Origin: a candidate division KSB1 bacterium
GTDB lineage: Bacteria; Zhuqueibacterota; JdFR-76; DREG01
NCBI GenBank assembly: GCA_022566355.1
Contig: JADFJB010000020.1
Coordinates: 1 to 45,037, forward strand
Direction: 5' to 3'
Length of the DNA stretch: 45,037 nt
Below the pieces are notes generated by a model. The model ran no database searches. It was given only the letters and a program-made list of their open reading frames with translations, and had not been told where the DNA came from. The position numbers and the translations under genes were made by a program. This document shows positions 22,683 to 32,369 of the stretch, piece by piece (the stretch's first letter is position 1; each line of letters opens with the position of its first letter).

Positions 22683-24269
22683 CTATTTTAAAACCGGCAA
22701 TTCAAAACATGCCGCCTCTTTATTATTTCTAACCAGGAGATAATTCCCAGCTAAGGTTGGAGAATTCCAGGTTTTGCCTTTCAAGGCTTTAAATCGTGCA
22801 AGTTCATTATGCTTTTCTGGCCTGGCTTCCGAAAGGGCAACATACCCCTTTTCTGCCATTATCAAAATAAGATCACCTACAAGAATGATTTGGCCATGAC
22901 CATAACGGCCGCTTTTCCATTTTCGCTTTCCATTTACCAGGTCGATACAAACCAGGATGCCGTCATCCAGCCCATATATGAACTCATCCTTATATACAAA
23001 ATTAGCAAATTTTGCTTTTAATCCACGAGATTCCCAAAGAATTTTCACGAAAAAATCATTTTGATTTTTCTTTTCAATCTTAAATAATTTACTTCCTATT
23101 CCATAACCGGTTGATACAAGTATACGATCTTCTGGTAAAATAACAGGTTGCGCAACATGTTCGGAGCCACTGGGCCAGGGTTGCCGCCACAATACTTTGC
23201 CATTCGTAGGGTCGTGCCCAACAAGACTTACATTCGTGAAAATGATAATTTGAGGAATTCCAGCAATTGTTGTATAAATCGGCGAGCTATAACTTGCAGG
23301 ATCATCACCGCCGCCCCAAACGAAATCACCAGAATGCTTATTATAAGAAACCAAGGAAGTTCCTTTTCTTCCTCCTGAGGTTACAATAACTAATTCATTA
23401 AGAACCAATGGAGAACAACTGGTTCCATACTCAGGATTTAGAGCTTGATGATCTTCATGAACATTCCTAGCCCAAATCTTTTTACCAGAAGCTAAGTCAA
23501 GACAATTTAATAAACCGTTTCCACCGAGTGAATAAACTCTGTCACCAGAAATAGTTGGCGTTGCACGAGGACCATCCCCGGTCATAGCGTGTTCATATTT
23601 AGTTACATCCTTATGAATCCAGCGAACATTCCCAGTGGATAGATCATAGGCTACCACCAATTCTTCCTGGCCATTCTGCTCTTGTGTAATTGCATAATCG
23701 CCTACGACTGCAAATCCTGACCAACCAGCCCCAACTTGTCTTCGCCAAATTAAAGTCGGTGGGTTTGTCGCCCAGTCTCTATCCAAATTCAGGTCTGGAA
23801 TAATCGCATTTCTATCCGGCCCGAGGAATTGAGGAAAATTGTATGTCAAGCCTTTTATAGCAGCACTTTCCGCCGTCGTGTCCTTATAATCAATTATCTT
23901 CTTATCAGTGGGTTCACCGGCTATCTTTGACCACCGCCATTCTAAAACCGGGACAACATCACCGGAGACGCCGCGGAAATCCAGTAATAAAACAGAAGTC
24001 AGGATACTAAGCACAAACAAACCAAAAATCACGAACCGGATTTTACGCACTATCCGTGCAAAAAAAAGCGCCCAAATTAATAGAAATAAGGAAGTTAAAA
24101 TTAATACTGGACCAGTCGTTAAAATTTGTACCTGCCTGCTAGAAGCCTCTGACGACCATACCCAAATCAAGATGACTATTGCCAATAAAGTTATTACAAT
24201 AGCCGGCCACCAGCGAATGGACTGTTTCTTTTTCATCTCTTTTTTCAATGAAATAGACATAAAACCCAT
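22683..24269 (-). CDS. Membrane-anchored PQQ-like beta-propeller protein
   Basis: This 528-residue protein begins with a basic stretch and three membrane helices (about residues 22-39, 49-69 and 74-96). A large extracytoplasmic domain made of PQQ-type propeller repeats follows. Recognisable pieces include FPQFLGPDRNA, VAYDLSTGNVRWIHKD, LNCLDLASGKKIWARN, DPTNGKVLWRQPW and CIDLVNGKRKWKSG. Such domains resemble BamB and quinoprotein dehydrogenases, but the metal and quinone residues of a dehydrogenase are not evident, so it is more likely a binding or scaffold protein. The start is uncertain: methionines 1, 4 and 12 are all possible and none has a strong ribosome binding site. Confidence 0.82.
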   Translation of the reverse strand: MGFMSISLKKEMKKKQSIRWWPAIVITLLAIVILIWVWSSEASSRQVQILTTGPVLILTSLFLLIWALFFARIVRKIRFVIFGLFVLSILTSVLLLDFRGVSGDVVPVLEWRWSKIAGEPTDKKIIDYKDTTAESAAIKGLTYNFPQFLGPDRNAIIPDLNLDRDWATNPPTLIWRRQVGAGWSGFAVVGDYAITQEQNGQEELVVAYDLSTGNVRWIHKDVTKYEHAMTGDGPRATPTISGDRVYSLGGNGLLNCLDLASGKKIWARNVHEDHQALNPEYGTSCSPLVLNELVIVTSGGRKGTSLVSYNKHSGDFVWGGGDDPASYSSPIYTTIAGIPQIIIFTNVSLVGHDPTNGKVLWRQPWPSGSEHVAQPVILPEDRILVSTGYGIGSKLFKIEKKNQNDFFVKILWESRGLKAKFANFVYKDEFIYGLDDGILVCIDLVNGKRKWKSGRYGHGQIILVGDLILIMAEKGYVALSEARPEKHNELARFKALKGKTWNSPTLAGNYLLVRNNKEAACFELPVLK

Positions 24270-24674
24270 ATTATTTTAAAGTATTTTTACTGAATTTAAT
24301 CCAAAAATAATAACCATTTTTTGAAGATTACGCAAGAAATAATTTTTACTGGTAGGAAATTTTGAGAATTGTATGATCATTATACGATTTGGCATTTGAT
24401 GAAATCGATATAATTGGACAACCAATTGACTACCAAAATATCGAAGTATTTCGTTTCGTTAATTTCAATATCACAATTTTACAACAAGAACTTCTCTGCT
24501 AAACGACAACTCAATCAATCCCTGGCAATTGCTTTATCTTATACCGTTCTGTAAGTAATCAACAAATAATTGAAGTAGAAAAAAGAATCGCCACAACCCA
24601 GGGAAATGGGATGTGGCGATTATCTGACCGGTACCCCTCGTATTTTATTTGTGGTTCTCTAAGTAAGGTACTTT
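24270..24674. other. Intergenic region with a terminator at its right end
   Basis: This 405-base gap between the PQQ-propeller gene start and the glutamate dehydrogenase stop contains the terminator described separately at 24586-24621. The remaining AT-rich sequence, including TATAATGATCATA-like stretches on the minus strand near 24370-24385, may hold the propeller gene's promoter. I see no gene, tRNA or repeat copy. Confidence 0.5.
24586..24621 (-). terminator. Rho-independent terminator after glutamate dehydrogenase
   Basis: On the minus strand AATCGCCACATCCC pairs with GGGTTGTGGCGATT (one mismatch) around an 8-base loop and is followed by CTTTTTTCT. Stem, loop and T run have the right order for the gene that ends at 24675, about 53 bases upstream. 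It closes the long collinear gene run to its right. Confidence 0.8.
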
Positions 24675-26090
24675 CTACGGAAAAATCCCCATCTCCATGT
24701 ACACCAATGCAATCTTATCAATCGCACAAATGAATGTTGCCATACGGAGATCTATCTCATTATTATGATCTTCTTTTATCCGTCTAATTTCAGCATAGGC
24801 ATTTATCATGGTTTCTTCCAAACCGGAATTGACCAAATCAGCTTCACCAGCACCTTGTGCCAGCGATTTCAATTCATCATCTGAAAAATATTTGCCGGAA
24901 ACTCTTTCCATAGCCTTTAATAATTGAAGTTGTGTTTTTTCCTCGAAACGTTTTTCCATTCGGCCGAATCTTACATGGGATAAGTTTTTGAGCCATTCAA
25001 AATAGGAAACCGTTACACCGCCTGCATTCAAAAAAGTATCGGGTATAATCATAACGTTTCTTTCTTTTAGCATTTCATGAGCTTCACTTGTAATGGGTCC
25101 ATTTGCAGCTTCCGCAATAATTTTTGCCTTTATTTTAGATGCATTCTCTTCTGTAATCTGATTTTCCAGAGCAGCTGGGACCAGAATATCACATTCCATT
25201 TCCAGAACTTTAATCGAAGGTATAATATTTTTAGCGCCCGGGAAATCCAATAACGAACCGGTTTCTTTGCGCAGTTGAAACACACTTTCCACATCAAGCC
25301 CATCCGCATTAAAAATGGCTCCTTCATATTCAGCGATTCCAGTGATAGTTGCACCACCTTCTTGCAGGAATTTCGCAGCATGATAGCCGACATTCCCCAA
25401 CCCTTGCACAATAACTCGTTTGTCTCCCAACCCGGGTTTAAGTCCTAAATACGTCATGTCTTCTACATGCTCACAAGCTTCCCGGATGCCAAAATAGGCC
25501 CCTCGCCCTGTTGCTTCAATACGGCCATGAATCCCGCCCTGAGCAAGAGGCTTACCTGTAACGCAAGCTAGAGAATCTAATCTACCGCCAGTTAAGGCGC
25601 TATAAGTATCAGCAATCCATGCCATTTCTTTCGGTCCCGTGCCATAATCCGGTGCAGGCACATCAATTCCGGCGCCAATAAAATTTTTGCGAACTAATTC
25701 ATACACATACCTTCTGGTGATCCTTTCAATTTCATTTTCCGAATAAAACCTGCGATCAATTTTAATTCCACCTTTTGCACCGCCAAACGGAACATCAACA
25801 ATCGCGCATTTATAAGTCATGAGCGCTGCTAAGGCTTTAACCTCATCTTCATTCACTTCAATACTATATCGAATTCCTCCCTTAACCGGTAATTTGTGTT
25901 GGCTATGCTCAGCCCGCCATGCGTGGATTGTTTCAATGGAGCCATCATCACGCTTTAATGGAAAAGAAATATGGTATATACCGTTGCACATTTTTATTTG
26001 TTTTAGTAATCCAGGTGCATGTTTTGTTAAAACAGCTGCCTTATCAAAGTTCCGGTTCACTTGTGCGAAAAAACTTATTTTATGCGCCAT
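24675..26090 (-). CDS. Glutamate dehydrogenase (Glu/Leu/Phe/Val family)
   Basis: This NAD(P)-dependent amino acid dehydrogenase interconverts glutamate and 2-oxoglutarate plus ammonia. I start it at the ATG at 26090 (471 residues), with GGAGA and AGGA just upstream. A longer frame from a TTG at 26135 would overlap the PTS IIB stop. The dimer/substrate region contains [10 protein letters not shown] and PFGGAKGGI (Lys106 in this numbering), then [20 protein letters not shown]. The Rossmann motif is QGLGNVG around 230-235. The protein is somewhat longer than the usual 420 residues because of a C-terminal extension. It is the last gene before the terminator, 41 bases after a PTS IIB gene, linking nitrogen assimilation with PTS regulation by position. 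Confidence 0.9.
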   Translation of the reverse strand: MAHKISFFAQVNRNFDKAAVLTKHAPGLLKQIKMCNGIYHISFPLKRDDGSIETIHAWRAEHSQHKLPVKGGIRYSIEVNEDEVKALAALMTYKCAIVDVPFGGAKGGIKIDRRFYSENEIERITRRYVYELVRKNFIGAGIDVPAPDYGTGPKEMAWIADTYSALTGGRLDSLACVTGKPLAQGGIHGRIEATGRGAYFGIREACEHVEDMTYLGLKPGLGDKRVIVQGLGNVGYHAAKFLQEGGATITGIAEYEGAIFNADGLDVESVFQLRKETGSLLDFPGAKNIIPSIKVLEMECDILVPAALENQITEENASKIKAKIIAEAANGPITSEAHEMLKERNVMIIPDTFLNAGGVTVSYFEWLKNLSHVRFGRMEKRFEEKTQLQLLKAMERVSGKYFSDDELKSLAQGAGEADLVNSGLEETMINAYAEIRRIKEDHNNEIDLRMATFICAIDKIALVYMEMGIFP

Positions 26091-26131
26091 AGTCCTGATT
26101 CTCCAATTGTATTTTCTAGTGATTGATTGGT

Positions 26132-26623
26132 TCAATGAAGTTTCTGATGAATCAATTTCATCACATCAATTTTTTTTGCATTAGGCGTATCTTGTCCCTC
26201 AATAACAATCCCACGATTCGCCAATTTATCAAGGCAATGGATGTCATTGTTATCCAAAAAAATGTAATCGTTTAGTTCCTTTTTTTGGGATTGGTAATGA
26301 AGTCCACCGATATTTAAGGTATTCATCGGCACATTTAGTTCGTAGAGTTTTAGAGCGTCTTTAGGATTTTTAAGTAATAAAATACATTTTTCTTTATTAA
26401 AATTTTCATTTTTCACATAATTGAGTAGTTCATCAGTGCTAAAAACATTGATTGAAACATCTGAATCTGAAAATGAAGATTCGTACAAATCTTTATCAAA
26501 TTGATTGGAGGCAATTTCATCATTGCATAGGACGATACGATCTGGATGAAGATAATTTGCCCAACCCACCACAACTTGTCCGTGGATCATACGATCATCA
26601 ACGCGAATTAGTAGAAATGACAT
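26132..26623 (-). CDS. PTS mannose-family IIB component
   Basis: This 163-residue protein is a mannose/sorbose-family PTS EIIB (PF03830). The phosphorylation site is His14 in [15 protein letters not shown], the family's hallmark. Length is normal. In a transporter, IIB receives phosphate from IIA and gives it to the sugar bound by IIC/IID. Here IIA lies 3 bases upstream, but no IIC or IID gene follows; instead glutamate dehydrogenase follows. It may serve a transporter encoded elsewhere or have only a regulatory role. Confidence 0.9.
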   Translation of the reverse strand: MSFLLIRVDDRMIHGQVVVGWANYLHPDRIVLCNDEIASNQFDKDLYESSFSDSDVSINVFSTDELLNYVKNENFNKEKCILLLKNPKDALKLYELNVPMNTLNIGGLHYQSQKKELNDYIFLDNNDIHCLDKLANRGIVIEGQDTPNAKKIDVMKLIHQKLH

Positions 26624-26626
26624 GTT

Positions 26627-27031
26627 TCAAGAACCTTCGACACTACAATTGAATATTTCGATACCTCGTTTCCCGGCATCCACCAAACTAGCAGTAAGCT
26701 CCTTAAAATTTAATGATTCCCTCTTTGTTAAGAATGAAAGCAACATGGGTAAGTTAATCCCGGATATAATAGCAATCCGATCATGATCTCTGGTTAGCTT
26801 ACAAGCAACATTCCAAGTACTGCCACCCTTTAAATCCACGGCAATTACAGCACCATACTTTAAAATATCTGAGTTTTCAAAAATGTTTTTTATTTTTTTG
26901 GTTATTTCATTCGACGAGAGATGAAGGGTTGGAATACAGTAAACATCAGGTTGATCGCCTAACATGGTTGTGGCTGCTTTAAAAAATGAACTACATAGGT
27001 CACCATGGGTGAGTAATATCAACGATACCAT
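26627..27031 (-). CDS. PTS mannose-family IIA component
   Basis: This 134-residue protein is a mannose-family EIIA (PF03610). The phosphorylated histidine is His9 in ILLTHGDLC, and VDLKGGSTWNVA provides the conserved acidic site near residue 66. The tail INLPMLLSFLTKRES is also typical. It would take phosphate from HPr and pass it to the IIB encoded 3 bases downstream. HPr kinase lies just upstream (33-base gap). The arrangement hpf-hprK-IIA-IIB resembles regulatory PTS clusters known from Deltaproteobacteria and other non-enteric bacteria. HPr and enzyme I are not in the window. Confidence 0.88.
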   Translation of the reverse strand: MVSLILLTHGDLCSSFFKAATTMLGDQPDVYCIPTLHLSSNEITKKIKNIFENSDILKYGAVIAVDLKGGSTWNVACKLTRDHDRIAIISGINLPMLLSFLTKRESLNFKELTASLVDAGKRGIEIFNCSVEGS

Positions 27032-27064
27032 AATTATTAAGTTTTATCGATTGGAATTTCATTA

Positions 27065-28051
27065 TTATTCCAAGTCATGTTCAAGATATTCTTTTCGTTT
27101 CTTGCCGTAAATCGTTTTACCTTGTGCACTCATTTTTTTCAATAATCGTTTATTGAATTCTTTGGCTGGATGAATGCCATATATTTTTAGCAGCGAATTC
27201 ATTGCAATTGTTTCGATGATAACCGTTATATTCTTGCCAGGGAAAATTGGCAACCGAACCTGCGGTATTTTTATATCCAGAATTTCTGTAAAAGCATCTG
27301 TCAATCCAATTCTTTCATAGTTTTCTTTGGCATCCCATTCTTCCAGAAATACTTCAACTTCAACTCTTTTTTGCAATCTTATAGAACGAATTCCGAACAT
27401 AGTTTTTACATCCAGGATTCCAAGTCCCCTGACTTCAATATGATGTTCTAATATTTCGTTAGCGGTTCCGATTAATATATCATCGCCTTTTCGTTTAATT
27501 GCAATCAAATCATCTGCAACTAAGCGATGGCCTCTTTCTATCAAATCTAATGCGATTTCACTTTTCCCTATTCCGCTTCGACCTGATAATAACACACCAA
27601 TACCATAAACATCTACTAGGGTTCCATGGATCTGGGTTCTCGGAGCAAATTCATCTTCAAGAAAATTCCCGATAAACCGCACAAAAGTTGTAGTGGTTAC
27701 AGGGGTTCGAAAAACAGGAATATTGTGATTATTACATAGATTGATGAGACCTTTGAAGGATTTATTTTGATTGGTTATAACAAGACAAGGAATTTCAAAT
27801 TCGGTAAGTCTATTAAACGCGACTTCTCTTTCTTTTTCAGTTAAGGAATCCAAATATGCAATTTCAGTGTTGCCAAGAACTTGAATCCTTTCGTAAGAAA
27901 AAATATCCACAAACCCGGTTAATGCTAAGCCGGGTCTGTGGATTTCAAGTTGGTTTATTCTTTTTTCTAAGCCACTTTCACCCGAAAGTAGAGTGAGCTT
28001 TAACGCGCGTTTGCTTTTATCATAGAATTCATTAACTGAAATTGAAGACAT
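27065..28051 (-). CDS. hprK: HPr kinase/phosphorylase
   Basis: This 328-residue protein is the bifunctional HPr(Ser) kinase/phosphorylase, which adds or removes phosphate on a serine of HPr and so couples PTS activity to metabolic state. The N-terminal domain spans about 1-130. The catalytic domain has the P-loop GRSGIGKS (157-164), the acidic pair at 180-181 (VADDL) and the family signature VRGLGILDVKTMFG near residue 208. Length is normal. It starts two bases after the stop of hpf (TAGATATG) and is followed by PTS IIA and IIB, so these four genes form a unit. Confidence 0.95.
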   Translation of the reverse strand: MSSISVNEFYDKSKRALKLTLLSGESGLEKRINQLEIHRPGLALTGFVDIFSYERIQVLGNTEIAYLDSLTEKEREVAFNRLTEFEIPCLVITNQNKSFKGLINLCNNHNIPVFRTPVTTTTFVRFIGNFLEDEFAPRTQIHGTLVDVYGIGVLLSGRSGIGKSEIALDLIERGHRLVADDLIAIKRKGDDILIGTANEILEHHIEVRGLGILDVKTMFGIRSIRLQKRVEVEVFLEEWDAKENYERIGLTDAFTEILDIKIPQVRLPIFPGKNITVIIETIAMNSLLKIYGIHPAKEFNKRLLKKMSAQGKTIYGKKRKEYLEHDLE

Positions 28052-28053
28052 AT

Positions 28054-28401
28054 CTAATTTGTCTCTTCTTCGAGAAGTTCATGATCTCTCAAAACATCAT
28101 TGATTTTATCATGTGAATGCTGTCTTGCTTTTTCCCTATATTTTTTCAACTGTCGTTCTAGTTTATTTACAGTCAAATCAATTGATTTGAAAAAATCTTC
28201 AGAGGTCTCTTTTGCTGATAAAATTATGTTGGAGGCTTTTATTGTAATTTCAGCAATCTTATTAATTTTTTCTTTAACCAGGACTATATCACAAACAACA
28301 ATATTTAAGGAATGTTTTAACAGATTTAATACTTCCTTTTCTGAATATTGTCTTAGGTTATCGGGAGCTTTAAAATGCCTTGCTGTGAATGTGATTTGCA
28401 T
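28054..28401 (-). CDS. hpf: Ribosome hibernation-promoting factor (short HPF)
   Basis: This is a 115-residue short-form HPF/YfiA (Ribosomal_S30AE) protein that binds the 30S decoding region and stabilises inactive ribosomes. I start it at the ATG at 28401 because AGGAGA lies seven bases upstream and the family start MQITFTARHF follows; a longer frame from 28428 adds an unrelated MWQIEKETT. The pattern of basic residues (KKYREKARQH) near the C terminus fits. There is no C-terminal dimerisation domain. Only two bases separate it from hprK, so it shares a transcript with the PTS regulatory genes. Confidence 0.9.
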   Translation of the reverse strand: MQITFTARHFKAPDNLRQYSEKEVLNLLKHSLNIVVCDIVLVKEKINKIAEITIKASNIILSAKETSEDFFKSIDLTVNKLERQLKKYREKARQHSHDKINDVLRDHELLEEETN

Positions 28402-28532
28402 AGTCGTCTCCTTTTCTATTTGCCACATGCAATTTTGATAATTCTATAATTATACCATCATGAATTAGGAGATTTTTTATCAAAAAAATCCAGTACCTCC
28501 TTCCGGTAATTGATTGATTTAATGATCATTTT

Positions 28533-29432
28533 TCAAGCTCTCGGATGTGCTTGTTTATAAATTTTCACCAATTTTTCCATGCTTACATGAGTGTATATCT
28601 GGGTTGTGGACAAACTGGCATGTCCTAACAACTCTTTAACAGCTTCCAAGTCCGCTCCGGCATCCAGAAGATGGGTAGCAAAGCTGTGCCTCAGAATATG
28701 AGGACTGAGGGAATTAGCCGCAGAGATACTTTTTAAATACTGGTTGACTTTATATTGAACCTGCCGGGGAGTTATCCGCTTGCCACGCTTTCCTAAAAAT
28801 ACAGCCTTATCGTCAATTAGCGATGAATTGAAAACCAGGTATTTCCTCACTTTTAAATACCGTTGCAACATTTTGGCTGCATTATAACCAATAGGGAGGA
28901 TCCGCTCTTTATTGCCTTTTCCATGAACCCGGATCAATCGACTTTTTAAATCAATATCCAAAATGTTTAATTTAGTCAATTCCCGTAACCGAATTCCAGT
29001 GCCGTAAAATATTTCCAATATCGCTCGATCCCTAATTCCTTCTGGAGAATCAGCATTAGGAGTTTCCAGCAGTGATAATGCTTCGGAAATACTGAGAATT
29101 GATGGCAATTTCTTGCTATATTTTGGTGTTTGAATGGTTTGTGCAGGACTTGATTCTATTGCATTTATTTTTGTCTGGTAGCGATAAAATGACCTGAGAG
29201 CAGCAAGTTTTCTTCCGATTGAATTTCGTGATACCCCCCTTGCAGTTAAATTTGCAAGAAATGCACGTATCTGATTTTTTGAAGCATTTAATAAGTATGA
29301 ATCGTCACTATAAGTGGATTGAAGAAAATTTAGAAATTGCTGTAAATCAGTTGAATAAGCAATAATCGTAAATTCAGAATAATTTTTTTCAGCTTGTAAT
29401 GATTTAAGAAATCTTTGTATTGATAACTCCAC
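28533..29432 (-). CDS. xerC: Xer-type tyrosine recombinase
   Basis: This 299-residue site-specific recombinase of the XerC/XerD family resolves chromosome dimers at dif. The N-terminal SAM-like core-binding domain covers about 1-90. The catalytic set is complete: Arg148 (GTGIRLREL), Lys172 (HGKGNKER), His245 and Arg248 (HILRHSF), His271 (LLGHASL) and the tyrosine nucleophile Tyr280 (TQIYTHVS). The start is GTG one base after the TAG of topA, with AAGGAT upstream, so translation is coupled to topA. The topA-xer order favours XerC over XerD, but the sequence alone does not separate them. No dif site was searched for. Confidence 0.9.
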   Translation of the reverse strand: MELSIQRFLKSLQAEKNYSEFTIIAYSTDLQQFLNFLQSTYSDDSYLLNASKNQIRAFLANLTARGVSRNSIGRKLAALRSFYRYQTKINAIESSPAQTIQTPKYSKKLPSILSISEALSLLETPNADSPEGIRDRAILEIFYGTGIRLRELTKLNILDIDLKSRLIRVHGKGNKERILPIGYNAAKMLQRYLKVRKYLVFNSSLIDDKAVFLGKRGKRITPRQVQYKVNQYLKSISAANSLSPHILRHSFATHLLDAGADLEAVKELLGHASLSTTQIYTHVSMEKLVKIYKQAHPRA

Positions 29433-29433
29433 A

Positions 29434-31674
29434 CTATCCTTCTTGGTTTACTAACTCTTGAACAATTTCGTATTTACATTCCGGACAGCGAATAAAGTCT
29501 CCTTTTGCTTTGGTTTGCCTTTCCTCCATATATGGATTAGCACATTGGTCACATACTTTTTTTATTGGTTTATACCATGTTGCAAAATCACACTTCGGAT
29601 AATTACTGCAGCCATAAAAAATCTTACCTCGCCTGCTCTTCTTTTCAGCTATGCTTCCACTACAATCCGGTTTGGGACATTTTATATTCAACGTTAATGG
29701 CTTGGTACTTTTACATTTAGGATATGAAGAGCAAGCTAAGAAACGTCCAAACCTGCCTACTTTAATGATCATTTCAGAACCGCAAGTATCGCATTTTTCA
29801 TCCGTTTTATTTTCCACTTCATCAAGATTTCGTGTAAATTTGCAGTCCGGATAATTACTACACGCAATAAATTTACCATTTCTACCCCATTTTTCAACCA
29901 ACCCTCCACTACAGTCGGGACATTTTTCATCCGTTTGCTTTTGTAAAGAAGCTCTAATTTCAGATTTATCTTCATCAAGTTTTTTTACTGCAGCTTGAAA
30001 TGGCTCATAGAAATCCGTCAAAACAGATTTCAAGTTCTTCTTTCCATCCTCAATTTGGTCTAACTCATTCTCCATTTTGGCAGTAAATTTGACATTGAAA
30101 ATATCAGGAAAATTAGCAACCAATAATTTGTTGACAGTTCTCCCAAGTTCAGTTGGGATTAATTTCCGTTCGATCTTCTCCGTATATTTCCTGTTGATGA
30201 GAGTACTTATAATCGTGGCATATGTAGATGGCCTGCCAATTCCCAACTGATCCAGTTCTTTCACTAAAGTACTTTCATTGAACCTGGATGGCGGCTTTGT
30301 AAAATGTTGATTCTTTTCTACATCCAGTAATTTTAGATTTTCGCCAATACTTAAATTTAAAGGGAAGGGTTCTTCCGACGGATCTTTTTCTTCCTTTGCA
30401 TCATAATCGTTCATATCTTCATAAACTTGTAAAAAGCCTCGAAATATTATCGTTGAACCCGTTTTACGGAACAGATATTCACCTGCTTCAATATCAACTG
30501 TTCTATTTTCATAAATTGCAGTTGCCATTTGCGAAGCTAAAAAACGATTCCAAATTAATCTGTAAAGCTTCATCTGATCGGTTGTTAAAAACTTGGCGAT
30601 TTTCTTTGGTGACCATTTCATACTCGTGGGTCGTATGGCTTCATGAGCATCCTGGATTTTACCTTTTTTCTGAAAAGTTCGTGGTTTTTCTGGTAAGTAT
30701 TCCTGGCCGTATGAACTTCCAATATATTCTCTGGACGCTGCGATGGCTTCTTTTGCAGTTCTAGTTGAATCAGTTCTCATGTATGTAATGAGACCCACAC
30801 TACCTTCCCCGCCAAGTTCAACTCCTTCATATAACTGTTGAGCAATAGCCATTATTCTTTGACCACTAAATCCAAATCGTCTAGCTGCATCTTGTTGCAT
30901 GGTGCTTGTAGTAAATGGAGGAAAGGGATTTCTTTGAACGTTTTTCTTTGATGAATTCTTTACAATAAACTCTTTTTTCCGTATATCATCGACATAATAT
31001 TGGCAAGTAGATTCATCCTTAATTTTTGGATCTTTTTCTTCGATTTTGATTAGTTTAGCATGAAACGGATCGGTCTGCCCGCGGACGAATGCAGAAATTG
31101 TCCAATATTCTTCCGCAACAAATGCTTCAAAAGCATCTTCTCGTTCACATAAAAGACGAAGAGCTACAGATTGAACCCGTCCGGCGCTCAACCCCCTGTG
31201 AATTGTTTTCCACAATAAGGGACTTACCTGGTAGCCAACCAACCTGTCCATAACCCGCCGAGCTTTCTGTGCTTCTACTTTTTGGTGTTGGATTTTTGTT
31301 GGGTTGTTTATCGCTTCTTTTACTGCTGATTCCGTAATTTCGTTGAATAAAACTCGCTTAATATTGCCATTCTTATCTTTTAATTCTAACGCAATGTGGT
31401 GAGCTATTGCTTCTCCCTCCCGATCTGGATCCGTTGCGATTAATACATTAGTAACTTTACTGGCAGTCTTTTTTAATTCCTGCAGGGTTTTACCCTTCCC
31501 CTTGACCGTTATGTATTCCGGTTCAAATCCATTGTCAACATCTACCCCCAGGCGTTTTTTGGGTAAATCACGAAGATGTCCTACGGAGGCTTTAACAACA
31601 AAATCTTTGCCAAGTATTCGATTAATCGTTTTAGTTTTGGCTATCGATTCAACTATTACTAAAGATTGACCCAT
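29434..31674 (-). CDS. topA: DNA topoisomerase I
   Basis: This 746-residue type IA topoisomerase relaxes negative supercoils. The TOPRIM domain carries VIVESIAKTKTI at the N terminus and DPDREGE at 82-88. The active-site tyrosine is Tyr298 in GLITYMRTDS. The C-terminal region has four cysteine-rich zinc ribbons (starting CPDCSGG, CDTCGSE, CPKPDCSG and CDQCANP), the last ending CPECKYE. Length and domain order are normal for bacterial TopA. It lies between a DUF494 gene (24-base gap) and the coupled recombinase gene. No obvious ribosome binding site precedes the ATG. Confidence 0.97.
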   Translation of the reverse strand: MGQSLVIVESIAKTKTINRILGKDFVVKASVGHLRDLPKKRLGVDVDNGFEPEYITVKGKGKTLQELKKTASKVTNVLIATDPDREGEAIAHHIALELKDKNGNIKRVLFNEITESAVKEAINNPTKIQHQKVEAQKARRVMDRLVGYQVSPLLWKTIHRGLSAGRVQSVALRLLCEREDAFEAFVAEEYWTISAFVRGQTDPFHAKLIKIEEKDPKIKDESTCQYYVDDIRKKEFIVKNSSKKNVQRNPFPPFTTSTMQQDAARRFGFSGQRIMAIAQQLYEGVELGGEGSVGLITYMRTDSTRTAKEAIAASREYIGSSYGQEYLPEKPRTFQKKGKIQDAHEAIRPTSMKWSPKKIAKFLTTDQMKLYRLIWNRFLASQMATAIYENRTVDIEAGEYLFRKTGSTIIFRGFLQVYEDMNDYDAKEEKDPSEEPFPLNLSIGENLKLLDVEKNQHFTKPPSRFNESTLVKELDQLGIGRPSTYATIISTLINRKYTEKIERKLIPTELGRTVNKLLVANFPDIFNVKFTAKMENELDQIEDGKKNLKSVLTDFYEPFQAAVKKLDEDKSEIRASLQKQTDEKCPDCSGGLVEKWGRNGKFIACSNYPDCKFTRNLDEVENKTDEKCDTCGSEMIIKVGRFGRFLACSSYPKCKSTKPLTLNIKCPKPDCSGSIAEKKSRRGKIFYGCSNYPKCDFATWYKPIKKVCDQCANPYMEERQTKAKGDFIRCPECKYEIVQELVNQEG

Positions 31675-31698
31675 ATATAATATAAGAAATAATATTGA

Positions 31699-32169
31699 TT
31701 AGTGAATCATGCTATCGGGATCTAACATAGATTTCCCAAGAGGTAACATTTCACTGTTATCGGAATTTAAAAAGAGAGCGGCAACGACAGTCTTGATTTC
31801 CTCTATGCCAATTGAACTTACTCCTAACATCATTACTCTTTCAATGATTTGCTCCATTTGACTTTGCTCGATTAGGCGTAATTGACGCAGTTGAATTAAA
31901 TACCCAAAAGCTTTAGATGAAACTACCAGTCTCTCAATATCGCTAAGCATTCGATATGAGTTTACGTCAGCTTCTTCATTAACCAGAATATCTTCACTAT
32001 CGGATTTAAATCGCTCAAACAACCAAGAGAATGCCGCATTAATCTCGTTTTCAGTATAACCTTTACCAATCAAGTCTTTAGAAATTCCATCCATTAGTTC
32101 GATGTTTCCGCGTTTTTGACGAATTTCATGCATTAAATAGATGAGAATTTCAACAACTCGTTCATTCAT
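31699..32169 (-). CDS. smg: DUF494/Smg-family protein
   Basis: This 156-residue protein belongs to the DUF494 (Smg) family, whose genes often lie next to topA or dprA. The opening RVVEILIYLMHEI and the acidic, helical body with GYTENEINAAFSWL match the family. Its biochemical role is not established. It sits 24 bases before topA in the same direction, so they are probably cotranscribed. It is separated from secA by 200 bases without a recognisable gene. Confidence 0.85.
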   Translation of the reverse strand: MNERVVEILIYLMHEIRQKRGNIELMDGISKDLIGKGYTENEINAAFSWLFERFKSDSEDILVNEEADVNSYRMLSDIERLVVSSKAFGYLIQLRQLRLIEQSQMEQIIERVMMLGVSSIGIEEIKTVVAALFLNSDNSEMLPLGKSMLDPDSMIH

Positions 32170-32369
32170 TTATTTTTTACTCCGCGCTGCGTAAATAGCC
32201 TTATTCCAGTTATTGGGCTGATTGACTTCAATATAAGATATAAAATTTGATTTTCAAGCCATTTACATTTTATCTAAATCGTTTATTCAACCTCAAAACA
32301 ATTTTCTAATACAATTCGTTATTTTTAATAGGGTTATTTCTATTTATTAAAATTCTGTAATTTTTAATA

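Noticed and set aside
26091-26135. Longer glutamate dehydrogenase start at 26135
   Set aside because: The start would be TTG without a clear ribosome binding site and would overlap the PTS IIB stop. The ATG at 26090 has GGAGA/AGGA upstream and fits the family length better.
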